A stretch of 64,000 nt of DNA from Neobacillus cucumis (lineage in GTDB: Bacteria; Bacillota; Bacilli; Bacillales; Cytobacillaceae), in the NCBI RefSeq assembly GCF_002860255.1, contig NZ_PGVE01000065.1:1-64000 (forward strand), written 5' to 3'. The notes under the pieces were generated by a model. The model saw only the letters and a list, made by a program, of their open reading frames with translations. It had not been told where the DNA came from and ran no database searches. Positions 17,604 through 26,628 of this stretch are shown here, piece after piece; within the stretch, counting starts at the first letter, position 1, and every line of letters starts with the position of its first letter. A program made the position numbers and the translations under genes.

Positions 17604-18764
17604 ATGGAATTAATTTTTGAGTTAGCTATTATTCTACTGGCAACTAAAATTGCAGGTGATATTAGTGCTAAATTAGGGCAGCCCTCGGTTCTAGGAAAAC
17701 TTCTTGTTGGAATCCTTTTAGGTCCAGCGGTATTAGGGCTTGTTTCAGAAACGAAAACATTAGAAGAACTGAGCCAGATTGGTGTGATTCTATTAATGTT
17801 TATAGCGGGATTGGAAACGGATGTTGATGAATTTAAACGCACCGGAAAAGCCTCAACCTTTGTAGGAATCAGCGGAATTATTGTTCCCTTTTTTATAGGA
17901 TTTTTAGCTGGTATCATCATGAAAATGTCCTCATTTGAAGCGGCCTTTTTAGGCTTATTGCTCTCAGCAACAAGTGTAAGTATCTCTGTTCAGGCCCTTA
18001 AAGAATTAAATAAAATGCAGTCAAAAGAAGGAACAGCTATCTTAGGCGCGGCCGTAATCGATGACGTTGTTGTAATTATTGCGCTGGCCTTTTTAATGAG
18101 CATGTCAGGCGGAGATGTAAATTTAAGTATGATCATTCTTAAAAAAGTTCTGTTTTTCGGAGGAGCAATTTTTGCTGCCTGGAAGCTTGTACCTTGGGTT
18201 TTAAATAAGTTTGCACCGCTTAAGGTAACAGAATCGGTTATTACTGGTGCACTGATCATCTGCTTTCTATTCGCATATATGGCAGAATTAACAGGGGTTG
18301 CTGCTATCATAGGGGCCTATATAGCAGGCGTAGCGATAAGTTTAACGAACTTTAAACATGAAGTATTTAAAAAGGTAGAAACAATAGGTTATTCGATTTT
18401 TGTACCTGTATTTTTTACTTCCATAGGTGTGAAAGCTAGCTTTGAAGGATTATCACAACATCTTGTTACCATAATTGTACTAAGTATAATTGCAATCCTA
18501 ACAAAGCTAATTGGCGCTGCAGCAGGTGCCAGAGCAGCGAAATTCTCATGGAGCAGTTCACTGGGCATAGGAGCGGCCATGGTCTCAAGGGGCGAGGTAG
18601 CCTTAATCATTGCTTCGATTGGTTTAGAAAGTAATTTAATAAGCCAAGAGCTTTTCGCTATTTTAGTAATTGTAGTGCTTGTGACAACTATTGTTACACC
18701 GCCAATGATGAAATACTTTTTTAAATATAGTGATAGTGAAAAAAATGTAAAAATTACTGCTTAA
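17604..18764 (+). CDS. Cation/proton antiporter, CPA2 family (NapA/GerN type)
   Basis: 386 residues, about 12 membrane segments, close in size to E. hirae NapA and B. cereus GerN. The ion-binding motif AVIDDVVVII carries the paired aspartates of electrogenic CPA2 exchangers. Other family features are GQPSVLGKLLVGILLGP at the N-terminus and SRGEVALIIASIGL near the C-terminus. There is no RCK/TrkA-N domain. The role would be Na+ or K+ export in exchange for protons; GerN homologues act in spore germination, so that role is also possible. AAGGAAAGGTG precedes the ATG, and the leader contains tandem terminators. Confidence 0.87.
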   Translation: MELIFELAIILLATKIAGDISAKLGQPSVLGKLLVGILLGPAVLGLVSETKTLEELSQIGVILLMFIAGLETDVDEFKRTGKASTFVGISGIIVPFFIGFLAGIIMKMSSFEAAFLGLLLSATSVSISVQALKELNKMQSKEGTAILGAAVIDDVVVIIALAFLMSMSGGDVNLSMIILKKVLFFGGAIFAAWKLVPWVLNKFAPLKVTESVITGALIICFLFAYMAELTGVAAIIGAYIAGVAISLTNFKHEVFKKVETIGYSIFVPVFFTSIGVKASFEGLSQHLVTIIVLSIIAILTKLIGAAAGARAAKFSWSSSLGIGAAMVSRGEVALIIASIGLESNLISQELFAILVIVVLVTTIVTPPMMKYFFKYSDSEKNVKITA

Positions 18765-18859
18765 CAAATTTTTATTAAAGGTACCCCCATGTTTCCCATA
18801 GAAGGCTCGAATAATTTAGTAGATTAATTAGACTAATAACAGTTCTATGGAGGTTAGAT

Positions 18860-18988
18860 ATGGGAATCCAATTAATTGATATCGACAAATTACTAGAAGC
18901 CACTTCAGATCTAACATCTGAGAAAAACAATAATAAAGTAAAAAAAGTGGAGATTGACCAGCTTCTTGAAAATACTCGTAATTGGTAA
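18860..18988 (+). CDS. Putative small protein with an internal I-D-x-L-L-E repeat
   Basis: 42 codons with a strong GGAGG seven bases before the ATG and an independent terminator 37 bases after the stop. The peptide contains two copies of a short motif, DIDKLLEAT near the start and EIDQLLENT near the end, joined by a Ser/Asn/Lys-rich linker, and ends RNW. No membrane segment or known family is apparent. The ribosome binding site, terminator and internal symmetry support a real gene that standard length cut-offs would miss. Confidence 0.55.
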   Translation: MGIQLIDIDKLLEATSDLTSEKNNNKVKKVEIDQLLENTRNW

Positions 18989-19025
18989 GCAAAATAGCGA
19001 CATTTAAATAATAATACAGGATGGG

Positions 19026-19054
19026 ATGCCCTCTACTAGTAGAGGGCATTTTTC
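19026..19054 (+). terminator. Intrinsic terminator after the 42-codon ORF
   Basis: ATGCCCTCTAC (19026-19036) pairs with GTAGAGGGCAT (19039-19049), followed by TTTTT. Confidence 0.85.
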
Positions 19055-19239
19055 TTTTAGAGTAAAAACAAAACTACAACATAAAGCGGTTTTACCAAGC
19101 TTTCCTAATACATAGAAGTTTCGGCACTTTAAAGCGAAAAAATATTTTTGAATTTTCTATTGCTTTTATTGAAAAAGGATATTAGAATAATAATAATTTT
19201 TAATATATAAATAATAGTTAGAAAATTAGGAGGGTGTTC

Positions 19240-20238
19240 ATGAAAAGAAAGGTAAAGGCAGTCTCAATCGCATTAGCAGGAATGTTATTGCTAGCCGGAT
19301 GCGGTAGTAAAGAATCATCTGGTAATTCGGAAAAAGCAGGATCAGAAAAGGAATTTAATGTCGGTATATCACAGTTTGCACCGCATCCATCATTAGATGC
19401 TGCAACAGAAGGGTTTAAGAAGGCACTAAAGGACAAAGGTTTAAAGGTAAAATTTGATGAGCAAAATGCTCAGGCTGATATGAATAATACCCAAACAATT
19501 GCGAATAATTTTGTCGGAGATAAAGTGGATTTGATTTTTGCCAATGCTACACCGAGTGCTACGGCTGCTTTAAACGCTACAAAGGATATACCTATTGTTT
19601 TTACATCGGTAACGGACCCAGTCGGAGCAGGTTTTGTAAAATCTTTTGATAAACCTGGTAAAAACATTACAGGTACTACTGATAATCATCCAGATGCAAC
19701 AAAGAAAACCATTAACTTTATTACAGAGGAAGTTAAAGCCAAGAATGTTGGTGTGATTTTTAATTCAGGTGAACAAAATTCTGAGGTTCAAGTAAAAGAA
19801 GTGAAAAAATTGGTAGAAGAAAAAGGAGCTAAGCTGGTTGAAGCTTCAGTATCAAATACTTCAGAGGTTAAACAAGCAGCTGAGTCCTTAGTTGGCCGTG
19901 TAGATGCGATTTACATTCCTACTGACAATACCGTAGTTACCGCTCTTGATTCTGTTATTGCAGTAGCCAACAATAAGAAAATTCCTCTTTTCGTTGGAGA
20001 ACTTGATTCCATGAAAAAAGGTGCTGTAGCAGCAAGCGGTTTCAGTTATTTTGATCTTGGATATCAATCCGGATTAATGGCTGCAGACATTTTAACTGGC
20101 AAGAAAAAACCTTCCGAAATCCCGGTTGAGCTTCCAAAAAGCTTAAAACTAGTCATTAATAAGAAGGCAGCTGAAGCTCAAGGTTTAACTGTTAAGGAAG
20201 AGTGGAGTAAACTCGGCGAATTTTATGACGGAAAATAA
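19240..20238 (+). CDS. ABC transporter substrate-binding lipoprotein (PF04392 type, TrpX-like)
   Basis: 332 residues from ATG 19240, six bases after AGGAGG. Signal peptide with lipobox LLAGC (lipidated Cys21). The mature protein has the two-lobed periplasmic-binding fold of the ABC_sub_bind family (FNVGISQFAPHPSLDAA at the start, then FVGDKVDLIFANATPSATAAL and IPIVFTSVTDPVGAGFV). Streptococcal members with this gene order are linked to tryptophan/tyrosine uptake, so an aromatic amino acid or related ligand is possible. It is the first gene of a three-gene importer; the hairpin behind it would favour its excess over the permease. Confidence 0.88.
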   Translation: MKRKVKAVSIALAGMLLLAGCGSKESSGNSEKAGSEKEFNVGISQFAPHPSLDAATEGFKKALKDKGLKVKFDEQNAQADMNNTQTIANNFVGDKVDLIFANATPSATAALNATKDIPIVFTSVTDPVGAGFVKSFDKPGKNITGTTDNHPDATKKTINFITEEVKAKNVGVIFNSGEQNSEVQVKEVKKLVEEKGAKLVEASVSNTSEVKQAAESLVGRVDAIYIPTDNTVVTALDSVIAVANNKKIPLFVGELDSMKKGAVAASGFSYFDLGYQSGLMAADILTGKKKPSEIPVELPKSLKLVINKKAAEAQGLTVKEEWSKLGEFYDGK

Positions 20239-20257
20239 TTAATATATAATGTATTTT

Positions 20258-20290
20258 CAAGGAGGTAACCTTTTTGAGGTTAACTCCTTG
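20258..20290 (+). other. Intercistronic hairpin after the binding-protein gene
   Basis: CAAGGAGGTAACC (20258-20270) pairs with GGTTAACTCCTTG (20278-20290), 12 of 13 positions, with no proper T-tract. A second inverted repeat, ATTACATAA (20295-20303) with TTATGTAAT (20331-20339), follows. Such hairpins usually stabilise the upstream mRNA or partly terminate, lowering expression of the permease and ATPase relative to the binding protein. Confidence 0.65.
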
Positions 20291-20368
20291 ATTTATTACA
20301 TAAGAATAAAGCGTCGGCCTTATTATTTATTTATGTAATCTTATAGACTTAGAGAAAGGGTGATCTAC

Positions 20369-21400
20369 ATGTTTACAGCCATATTTGGATCTTTTGAAGC
20401 CGGTATTATCTATGCGATTATGGCACTGGGCGTCTATCTTTCCTTTCGTATTTTGGATTTTCCAGATTTAACGGTGGATGGAAGTTTTGTTACAGGGGCC
20501 GCTATATCAGCGGTACTAATCGCCAATGGAGTAAATCCTTTTGTGGCTACTATTACGGCATTATTTGCCGGTTTTGCTGCTGGATGTATGACAGGTCTTC
20601 TCCATACATTTGGGAAAATTAATAACTTGCTTTCTGGTATTTTAATGATGATTGCTTTATATTCAATTAATTTACGGATTATGGGCCGTTCTAATATACC
20701 TTTACTGAATGCGGATACAGCCTTTACGAAAATCGGTGATTTATTTGAAACATGGGGAATAGATTCATTTTTTAATAAAATTCTAACGATGGTTGGACTC
20801 GGTGACAGTCTTCCTGAAACATGGGGAATTTTAATTTTTATGATCATTGTGACATTTGTAATCAAGTTCCTGACCGATCAATTCTTACAAACTGAGATTG
20901 GTCTTGCTATAAGGGCAACTGGCGACAATAAGAGAATGATTCGCAGTTTTTCGGCAAATACAAATGTACTGGTTGTTCTAGGACTTGGTCTTTCCAATGC
21001 CTTAGTAGCCTTCTCTGGGGCACTCATTGCGCAACAAGGCGGATTTGCCGATGTTGGAATGGGAATTGGTATGATTGTCATTGGTTTAGCTTCAGTAATT
21101 ATTGGTGAGGCACTTTTTGGAACTAAAACAATGGCAAGAACTACCCTGGCTGTTATTGGCGGATCCATTATTTATCGAATCGTCGTAACATTAGCACTAA
21201 GAGCTGAATTTATGAGTCCTGGTGATATGAAGTTAATTACGGCCATTATTGTCATTATTGCGTTAACGGCACCGAAGATCATTGATGCTTCAAAAGAGAA
21301 AAAACGTAAAGCTCGAAGGAAAGCTGAGAGAATAAGCCTAATTCAGACTTCTGCGCAAGTGAAGGGGGACAATCATGCTGCACTTAAATCAGATTCATAA
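20369..21400 (+). CDS. ABC transporter permease (TrpY-like)
   Basis: 343 residues from ATG 20369, after GAAAGGG; an upstream GTG in frame overlaps that site. About eight to nine membrane segments are visible, with the branched-chain-type permease pattern (MALGVYLSFRILDFPDLTVD, and later LGLSNALVAFSGALIAQQGG). A basic C-terminal tail of about 30 residues follows. It overlaps the ATPase gene by 26 bases, consistent with translational coupling in the binding protein-permease-ATPase operon. Confidence 0.87.
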   Translation: MFTAIFGSFEAGIIYAIMALGVYLSFRILDFPDLTVDGSFVTGAAISAVLIANGVNPFVATITALFAGFAAGCMTGLLHTFGKINNLLSGILMMIALYSINLRIMGRSNIPLLNADTAFTKIGDLFETWGIDSFFNKILTMVGLGDSLPETWGILIFMIIVTFVIKFLTDQFLQTEIGLAIRATGDNKRMIRSFSANTNVLVVLGLGLSNALVAFSGALIAQQGGFADVGMGIGMIVIGLASVIIGEALFGTKTMARTTLAVIGGSIIYRIVVTLALRAEFMSPGDMKLITAIIVIIALTAPKIIDASKEKKRKARRKAERISLIQTSAQVKGDNHAALKSDS

Positions 21401-22169
21401 AATTTTTAATGAAGGAACCCCAGATGAGAAAGTGGCGATTGATCATGTCAACCTTTCCCTAAAACCAGGAGATTTTGTAACTATCATTGGGAGTAATGGT
21501 GCAGGAAAATCCACGCTAATGAACATCATTTCTGGGGTATTAATCCCAGATGTCGGTGAGGTCCTAATTGGCGGAAAAGATGTTACAAATATGTCTGAGT
21601 ATAATCGCTCAAGAATGATTGGACGTGTGTTTCAGGATCCGATGGCTGGAACGGCTCCAAGTATGACCATTGAAGAGAATCTTGCAATGGCCTATTCACG
21701 TAATAAGACAAGATCACTTCGAAAGGGCGTAACAAAGAAAAGAAGGGATTTTTTCCGTGAAGTACTTGAATCTCTTCATCTAGGTTTAGAAAACCGTCTT
21801 AGTGCAAAAGTAGGATTGCTGTCAGGCGGGGAAAGGCAAGCGCTCTCCTTGTTAATGGCCACCTTCACTGAGCCATCTATTCTTCTTCTTGATGAACATA
21901 CTGCAGCACTGGATCCGTCACGTGCAGAGCTTATTACAAACCTGACAAAGGAAATCGTTGCTAAATATAATCTGACAACATTAATGGTTACCCACAATAT
22001 GCAGCAAGCAATTGATCTCGGAAATAGGCTTATAATGATGGATAAGGGTCAAATCATACTAGAAGTAAATGAAGATAATAAGCAAGAGCTGACAATTGAA
22101 GGCTTGTTAAGTGAATTTAAACGAATCCGCGGTTCACAAATGGCGAATGACCGAGCCATTCTGGCATAA
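21375..22169 (+). CDS. ABC transporter ATP-binding protein (TrpZ-like)
   Basis: 264 residues. Walker A GSNGAGKST (about 40-48), ABC signature LSGGERQ, Walker B ILLLDEHTAAL and the H-loop VTHNMQQA are intact, so it should be an active ATPase. The start ATG lies inside the end of the permease gene with GGGGGAC upstream. It energises the importer formed with the two preceding genes. A terminator follows at 22243. Confidence 0.9.
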   Translation: MLHLNQIHKIFNEGTPDEKVAIDHVNLSLKPGDFVTIIGSNGAGKSTLMNIISGVLIPDVGEVLIGGKDVTNMSEYNRSRMIGRVFQDPMAGTAPSMTIEENLAMAYSRNKTRSLRKGVTKKRRDFFREVLESLHLGLENRLSAKVGLLSGGERQALSLLMATFTEPSILLLDEHTAALDPSRAELITNLTKEIVAKYNLTTLMVTHNMQQAIDLGNRLIMMDKGQIILEVNEDNKQELTIEGLLSEFKRIRGSQMANDRAILA

Positions 22170-22242
22170 CATGAGAAAAAAGTTTTTTTACATTTTTAGA
22201 CAATGTTGAGAAACCGATATTATTTACATTATTTAAACAGTG

Positions 22243-22272
22243 AAAACATACCTAATTAAAGGTGTGTTTTTT
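22243..22272 (+). terminator. Intrinsic terminator of the ABC importer operon
   Basis: AAAACATACCT (22243-22253) pairs with AGGTGTGTTTT (22260-22270), one G-U pair, followed by further T residues. Confidence 0.82.
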
Positions 22273-22301
22273 CTTTTTTCTGGGAAATTAGAATTTGTCG
22301 G

Positions 22302-22415
22302 AGCAATATTCTTTAGTGCCTAAAAGCGTTATTGCTTTACCCCCTGCTCTTGAGCGGACAAAAACCCATCGTTTAAAATGAATTCAGAATATTGCTGATT
22401 TAAGATTGATGGGGG
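22302..22415 (+). promoter_or_regulatory. Candidate structured leader of the tyrosine-catabolic operon
   Basis: AGCAATATTCT (22302-22312) is a perfect 11-base inverted match to AGAATATTGCT (22386-22396). In addition CCCATC (22365-22370) can pair with GATGGG (22408-22413), which overlaps the GGGGG ribosome binding site of hpd (22411-22415). The second repeat arm lies in the loop of that anti-Shine-Dalgarno helix, so the two helices would form a pseudoknot or alternate. It could equally be a DNA operator with widely spaced half-sites. The function is inferred. Confidence 0.35.
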
Positions 22416-22423
22416 TGCATGTA

Positions 22424-23539
22424 ATGAAGGATAAGAGAATAAAAGCAGAACAGCTAGCAAATGATTTTTTTCCGGTACGTGATGTAGATTATATTGAAAT
22501 CTATACGGGAAACGCTAAGCAGGCTTGCCACTTCTTTTGTACAGCCTTTGGTTTTCAGCCAGTCGCCTATTCAGGCCTTGAGACCGGGAATCGTGAAACC
22601 GCTTCCTATTGTATAAAACAACGAAATATTCGGATTGTGTTGACAGGTTCTTATACAGGTGAGAGTAAAGTAGCACAGTTTATTAAAAGTCATGGGGATG
22701 GTGTAAAGGATGTTGCCCTTCTAGTGGAAGATGTAAGTAAAGCTTTTGAGGAAGCGGTAAAAAGGGGTGCTATTGCCCATGTAGCCCCTTATGAAATGAA
22801 GGATGCTTTTGGAGTGGTAAAAAAGGCCGTTCTCGGTACATATGGAGACACCATCCATACGTTAATTGAACGGAAAAATTATCAAGGTGCATTTTTACCT
22901 GGATATGAGCCGTTTTCAGCTGCGGTGCCAATTGAAGATGCAGGGTTAATAGGTATCGATCATGTGGTCGGCAATGTCGAGCGGATGGAGGAATGGGTGG
23001 AATATTATTCAAAGGTCATGGGCTTTATAGAAATGAAGCATTTCTCTGATAAAGATATAACCACGGAATACTCCGCTCTAATGTCGAAAGTCATGCATAA
23101 TGGCGGTCGAATAAAATTCCCTATAAATGAACCAGCCGAGGGGAAACGAAAATCTCAGATACAAGAATTTCTTGAATTCTACAATGGTCCAGGAGTTCAG
23201 CATTTGGCCATTTTAACAGAAGATATTGTTTCAACTGTAACCACTTTGAAAAAAAATGGGGTAGAGTTTCTTAACACTCCTGACACTTACTATGAGTCAT
23301 TAGCCGAGCGAATTGGAAAAATAGACGAAGAGATTGAAAAGCTTCGGGAACTCAATATTTTAGTAGATCGGGATGATGAGGGGTACTTACTTCAGATTTT
23401 TACAAAGCCAATCGTGGACCGGCCGACCTTATTTATTGAAGTTATTCAGCGAAAAGGAGCCCGTGGATTTGGTGAAGGAAACTTTAAAGCACTTTTTGAA
23501 TCAATTGAACGTGAACAGGAACGCCGCGGTAACTTATAA
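22424..23539 (+). CDS. hpd: 4-hydroxyphenylpyruvate dioxygenase
   Basis: 371 residues from ATG 22424, eight bases after GGGGG. It converts 4-hydroxyphenylpyruvate to homogentisate using Fe(II) and O2. The two vicinal-oxygen-chelate halves are visible. The C-terminal half holds the iron ligands: His in GIDHVVGNV, His in GVQHLAILTED and Glu in FIEVIQRKGARGFGEGNFK. The C-terminal helix FGEGNFKALFESIE is typical. It is the first gene of a three-gene homogentisate operon and sits behind a candidate structured leader. Confidence 0.93.
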   Translation: MKDKRIKAEQLANDFFPVRDVDYIEIYTGNAKQACHFFCTAFGFQPVAYSGLETGNRETASYCIKQRNIRIVLTGSYTGESKVAQFIKSHGDGVKDVALLVEDVSKAFEEAVKRGAIAHVAPYEMKDAFGVVKKAVLGTYGDTIHTLIERKNYQGAFLPGYEPFSAAVPIEDAGLIGIDHVVGNVERMEEWVEYYSKVMGFIEMKHFSDKDITTEYSALMSKVMHNGGRIKFPINEPAEGKRKSQIQEFLEFYNGPGVQHLAILTEDIVSTVTTLKKNGVEFLNTPDTYYESLAERIGKIDEEIEKLRELNILVDRDDEGYLLQIFTKPIVDRPTLFIEVIQRKGARGFGEGNFKALFESIEREQERRGNL

Positions 23540-23616
23540 AAAATAGATAAATAGAGGATATAATTTGGGGGTCTTCCAGAACGATTTAATAAAAAAAGCT
23601 TAGATAGGTGAGCTAT

Positions 23617-24534
23617 GTGAAGTTTATAACCTTTGAAAAAAGCGATGGAAGAATCAGTGCAGGATGGCTGGTAGATGAAGAGAATGCAGTTGATATGTTT
23701 GAAGCTTCAGGCGGGCGGCTTCCTAATAATCTATTAGAATTTCTTGAACATAGTGAAGAATATCTGATACTGGCGAATAGCTTCTCCCTTCTCCCAGGTG
23801 AGAAGGGAGTGTATCCATTAAAGGAGCTGCGTTTAAAAGCACCGCTTCCACACCCCCGGAGTTTTCGGGATTTTTATGCCTTCGAGCAGCATGTAAAGAC
23901 GGCACGTGAAAAGAGGGGGCTTTCCATAGTACCTGAATGGTACAAGATGCCTGTTTTTTATTTTTCCAATCACCTTGCTATAAGCGGGCCAGAAGATACA
24001 ATTCTGAGGCCAAAAAACTGTTATTGGCTTGATTACGAGCTAGAGATTGCTTGTATCCTTGGGAAGAAAGGCATGGATATACCTGCGGAGGCTGCAGATG
24101 AATATATTTTTGGGTATTGTATTTTAAATGATTGGAGCGCAAGAGACCTGCAAAGGGAAGAAATGAAAGTCGGACTAGGGCCAGCTAAGGGAAAGGATTT
24201 CGCTACCACAATCGGTCCATGGATTGTTACAAAAGATGAATTAGAACACCTTAAGCAAGGTGGCGGGTATAATCTCAGTATGAAGGCTCGTGTAAATGGA
24301 AATTTACTTTCAGTGGGAAATATGAAAGACCTCCACTATTCCTTTGGAGAAATGATCGCAAGAGCCTCTGAGGGTGTTACACTTTATCCAGGCGAAATAA
24401 TTGGTTCAGGAACAGTTGGGACCGGCTGTATACTAGAGCTCGGCTCAGAAATCCATCGCTGGCTTGAGCCAGGTGATCAGATAGAACTGGAGATTGATTG
24501 CCTTGGTATTCTTAAAAATATAGTCATTGAATGA
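23617..24534 (+). CDS. Fumarylacetoacetate hydrolase family protein
   Basis: 305 residues from a GTG at 23617, six bases after AGGTG. The FAH catalytic core is present: the metal ligands in DYELEIACILG (Glu residues) and NDWSARDLQ (Asp), the GKDFATTIGPW motif, and GTVGTGC with the C-terminal EPGDQIELEIDCLG. In the tyrosine pathway it would hydrolyse fumarylacetoacetate, or maleylacetoacetate directly, to acetoacetate and fumarate or maleate. Its stop overlaps an ATG of the next frame (ATGA), indicating an operon with hpd and hmgA. No maleylacetoacetate isomerase gene is present in the operon. Confidence 0.87.
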   Translation: MKFITFEKSDGRISAGWLVDEENAVDMFEASGGRLPNNLLEFLEHSEEYLILANSFSLLPGEKGVYPLKELRLKAPLPHPRSFRDFYAFEQHVKTAREKRGLSIVPEWYKMPVFYFSNHLAISGPEDTILRPKNCYWLDYELEIACILGKKGMDIPAEAADEYIFGYCILNDWSARDLQREEMKVGLGPAKGKDFATTIGPWIVTKDELEHLKQGGGYNLSMKARVNGNLLSVGNMKDLHYSFGEMIARASEGVTLYPGEIIGSGTVGTGCILELGSEIHRWLEPGDQIELEIDCLGILKNIVIE

Positions 24535-24548
24535 AAAGAGGTGAGACG

Positions 24549-25703
24549 ATGCATTACCGTCAGATGGGAGAGGTGCCTCATAAACGGCATACGATGTTTA
24601 AAAAAGCTGATGGGAGTCTGTATCGAGAGCAGGTAATGGGAACGCGGGGATTCTCCGGGACACAATCCATTTTGTATCATCACTTTATGCCTACTGCAGT
24701 CGTTAAATCGGAACTAGTTGGCAGTTATTTGCCGGAATATGAGGAGCAGCAGTCCTTAAAACATCGCCACTTTTTTACTAATCATATAAATTTAGAGGGA
24801 GATGCTTTAACAGCAAGAGCTTATTTATTGGGAAATCAGGATTTACTCATTGGAACGGCCAAAGTGACTAAACCGATGACAAGTTTTTACCGTAATGGTG
24901 AAGGGGATGAAATGTTATACATTCATTATGGTTCAGGCAAGCTTGAGACGATGTTTGGAACAATTTCCTATCGTGAAGGTGACTATTTAGTCATACCGAT
25001 TGGTACAATTTATCGAGTCATCCCTAATGAACAGGAAACAACGCGATTATTGTTTATTGAATCCTTTAGTCAAATTACAACACCCAGGCGCTACCGAAAT
25101 GAATATGGCCAACTATTAGAGCATAGTCCCTTCTGTGAACGGGATATTCGTGGACCTGAAACTTTACAAACGTTTGAGCAAAAAGGAGAATTTGAAATCT
25201 TAACGAAGTCAAGAAGCTTGATTTCCTCTCATATTCTTGGTCATCATCCGTTTGATGTTGTTGGATGGGATGGTTACCTTTATCCTTGGGCATTTAATAT
25301 TGAGGATTTTGAACCAATTACGGGAAGAGTTCATCAGCCGCCTCCGGTTCATCAAACCTTTGAAGGGAATAATTTTGTTGTATGCTCCTTTGTGCCAAGA
25401 TTATTTGATTATCATCCAGAAGCCATACCAGCCCCTTATTATCATAGTAATGTAAATAGTGATGAACTTCTCTATTATGTTAAAGGTAACTTTATGAGCC
25501 GTAAGGGGGTACAGGAGGGTTCGATTACGATCCATCCTGGAGGGATTCCTCATGGACCGCACCCTGGAAAGGTAGAAGCTAGTATCGGGAAGAAAGAGAC
25601 ATTGGAACTTGCTGTCATGATCGATACTTTCCATCCATTAAAAATAGTGAAGTCTGCACAACAAATGGAAGATTTCTCTTATATGTATTCATGGACTAAG
25701 TAA
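24549..25703 (+). CDS. hmgA: Homogentisate 1,2-dioxygenase
   Basis: 384 residues from ATG 24549, preceded by AAGAGGTGAGACG; an in-frame ATG at 24531 overlaps the previous stop and lacks a site. It opens the homogentisate ring to give maleylacetoacetate with a mononuclear Fe(II). The cupin-type fold shows conserved HGD features: FYRNGEGDEMLYIHYGSG, GDYLVIPIGTIYR, a central PFDVVGWDGYLYPWAFNIED, and the His-rich C-terminal region HPGGIPHGPHPG carrying iron ligands. The last gene of the operon, with a terminator eight bases after the stop. Confidence 0.92.
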   Translation: MHYRQMGEVPHKRHTMFKKADGSLYREQVMGTRGFSGTQSILYHHFMPTAVVKSELVGSYLPEYEEQQSLKHRHFFTNHINLEGDALTARAYLLGNQDLLIGTAKVTKPMTSFYRNGEGDEMLYIHYGSGKLETMFGTISYREGDYLVIPIGTIYRVIPNEQETTRLLFIESFSQITTPRRYRNEYGQLLEHSPFCERDIRGPETLQTFEQKGEFEILTKSRSLISSHILGHHPFDVVGWDGYLYPWAFNIEDFEPITGRVHQPPPVHQTFEGNNFVVCSFVPRLFDYHPEAIPAPYYHSNVNSDELLYYVKGNFMSRKGVQEGSITIHPGGIPHGPHPGKVEASIGKKETLELAVMIDTFHPLKIVKSAQQMEDFSYMYSWTK

Positions 25704-25710
25704 AATTGTA

Positions 25711-25746
25711 AAACAATCCAACGAATGCGGTTGGGTTGTTTTTTTT
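25711..25746 (+). terminator. Intrinsic terminator of the homogentisate operon
   Basis: AAACAATCCAAC (25711-25722) pairs with GTTGGGTTGTTT (25730-25741), one G-U pair, followed by a long T-run. Confidence 0.9.
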
Positions 25747-25814
25747 CATTAGGAAAAAGTGGTATTGTAGTATTAGACAATTTCTTTTTTTGACACATAA
25801 AGTGAGGTGAAATT

Positions 25815-26429
25815 ATGGATTTAGATTCCGTTTTAATCAGATTAAAGAGTCATACCCCAAAGATTTTGGGTAGTGAAAGATTTTCGAAATATGCTGTATT
25901 ACTCCCATTATTAAAAAAAGAGGATGGAATACATGTATTGTTTGAGATTCGTTCTCTTGAATTAAGAAGACAGCCGGGAGAGATTTGTTTTCCGGGAGGA
26001 AGGATTGATGCACAGGATATGGATGAAGAGGGTGCAGCTATCCGGGAGACAGTAGAAGAGTTAGGAATCAATAAAATAAATGTGACAAATGTATTTCCAT
26101 TAGATTATATGATTTCTCCCTTTGGCATGATTCTCTATCCATTTGTTGGTTATATTAATAACCATGAAACAATCAAGCCTAACCCAGCTGAGGTTGGTGA
26201 AATATTTACTGTTCCCTTATCATTCTTTATCCATAATGAGCCTGAAATCTATCGCGTCGCCCTTAAGCCCGAGCCTGAAGGAAATTTCCCGTTTGATTTA
26301 ATACCGGGTGGTCAAAAATATAACTGGCGAGCTAGAGGTATGGACGAATATTTTTATCGTTATGGCGATAAAGCAATTTGGGGGTTAACGGCAAGGATTT
26401 TGTCCCATTTTATTGAAATCATTCGTTGA
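25815..26429 (+). CDS. Nudix hydrolase, CoA pyrophosphatase type
   Basis: 204 residues. A Nudix box (GGRIDAQDMDEEGAAIRETV then EELG, about residues 61-84) is preceded by the CoA-type upstream signature LELRRQPGEICFPGG, which distinguishes CoA/acyl-CoA pyrophosphatases (NudL, YeaB-like) from other Nudix enzymes. The expected reaction is cleavage of CoA or acyl-CoA to 4'-phosphopantetheine (acyl) and 3',5'-ADP. It is monocistronic with GTGAGGTG before the ATG. Confidence 0.85.
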   Translation: MDLDSVLIRLKSHTPKILGSERFSKYAVLLPLLKKEDGIHVLFEIRSLELRRQPGEICFPGGRIDAQDMDEEGAAIRETVEELGINKINVTNVFPLDYMISPFGMILYPFVGYINNHETIKPNPAEVGEIFTVPLSFFIHNEPEIYRVALKPEPEGNFPFDLIPGGQKYNWRARGMDEYFYRYGDKAIWGLTARILSHFIEIIR

Positions 26430-26628
26430 TTCTACTACAGATAACAAAAAAGTATCATTGCTTTAATACAGTAATTGATCTTCAGGATAAGCTCGCAGTG
26501 TTTCTTGAGAAATGACATTTGTCTTTTTGGTAAGGACAAATGTTCATAATACGAGGAAAAAACTCTTGATTATTTTCTAAATTGTAATAAAATTAAAATT
26601 ATATTTTTATAGAGTAGGGGATGTATCC

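Noticed and set aside
26430..26628. Lysine riboswitch before the aspartokinase
   Set aside because: None of the L-box conserved blocks is present; only a simple 9-bp inverted repeat is seen.
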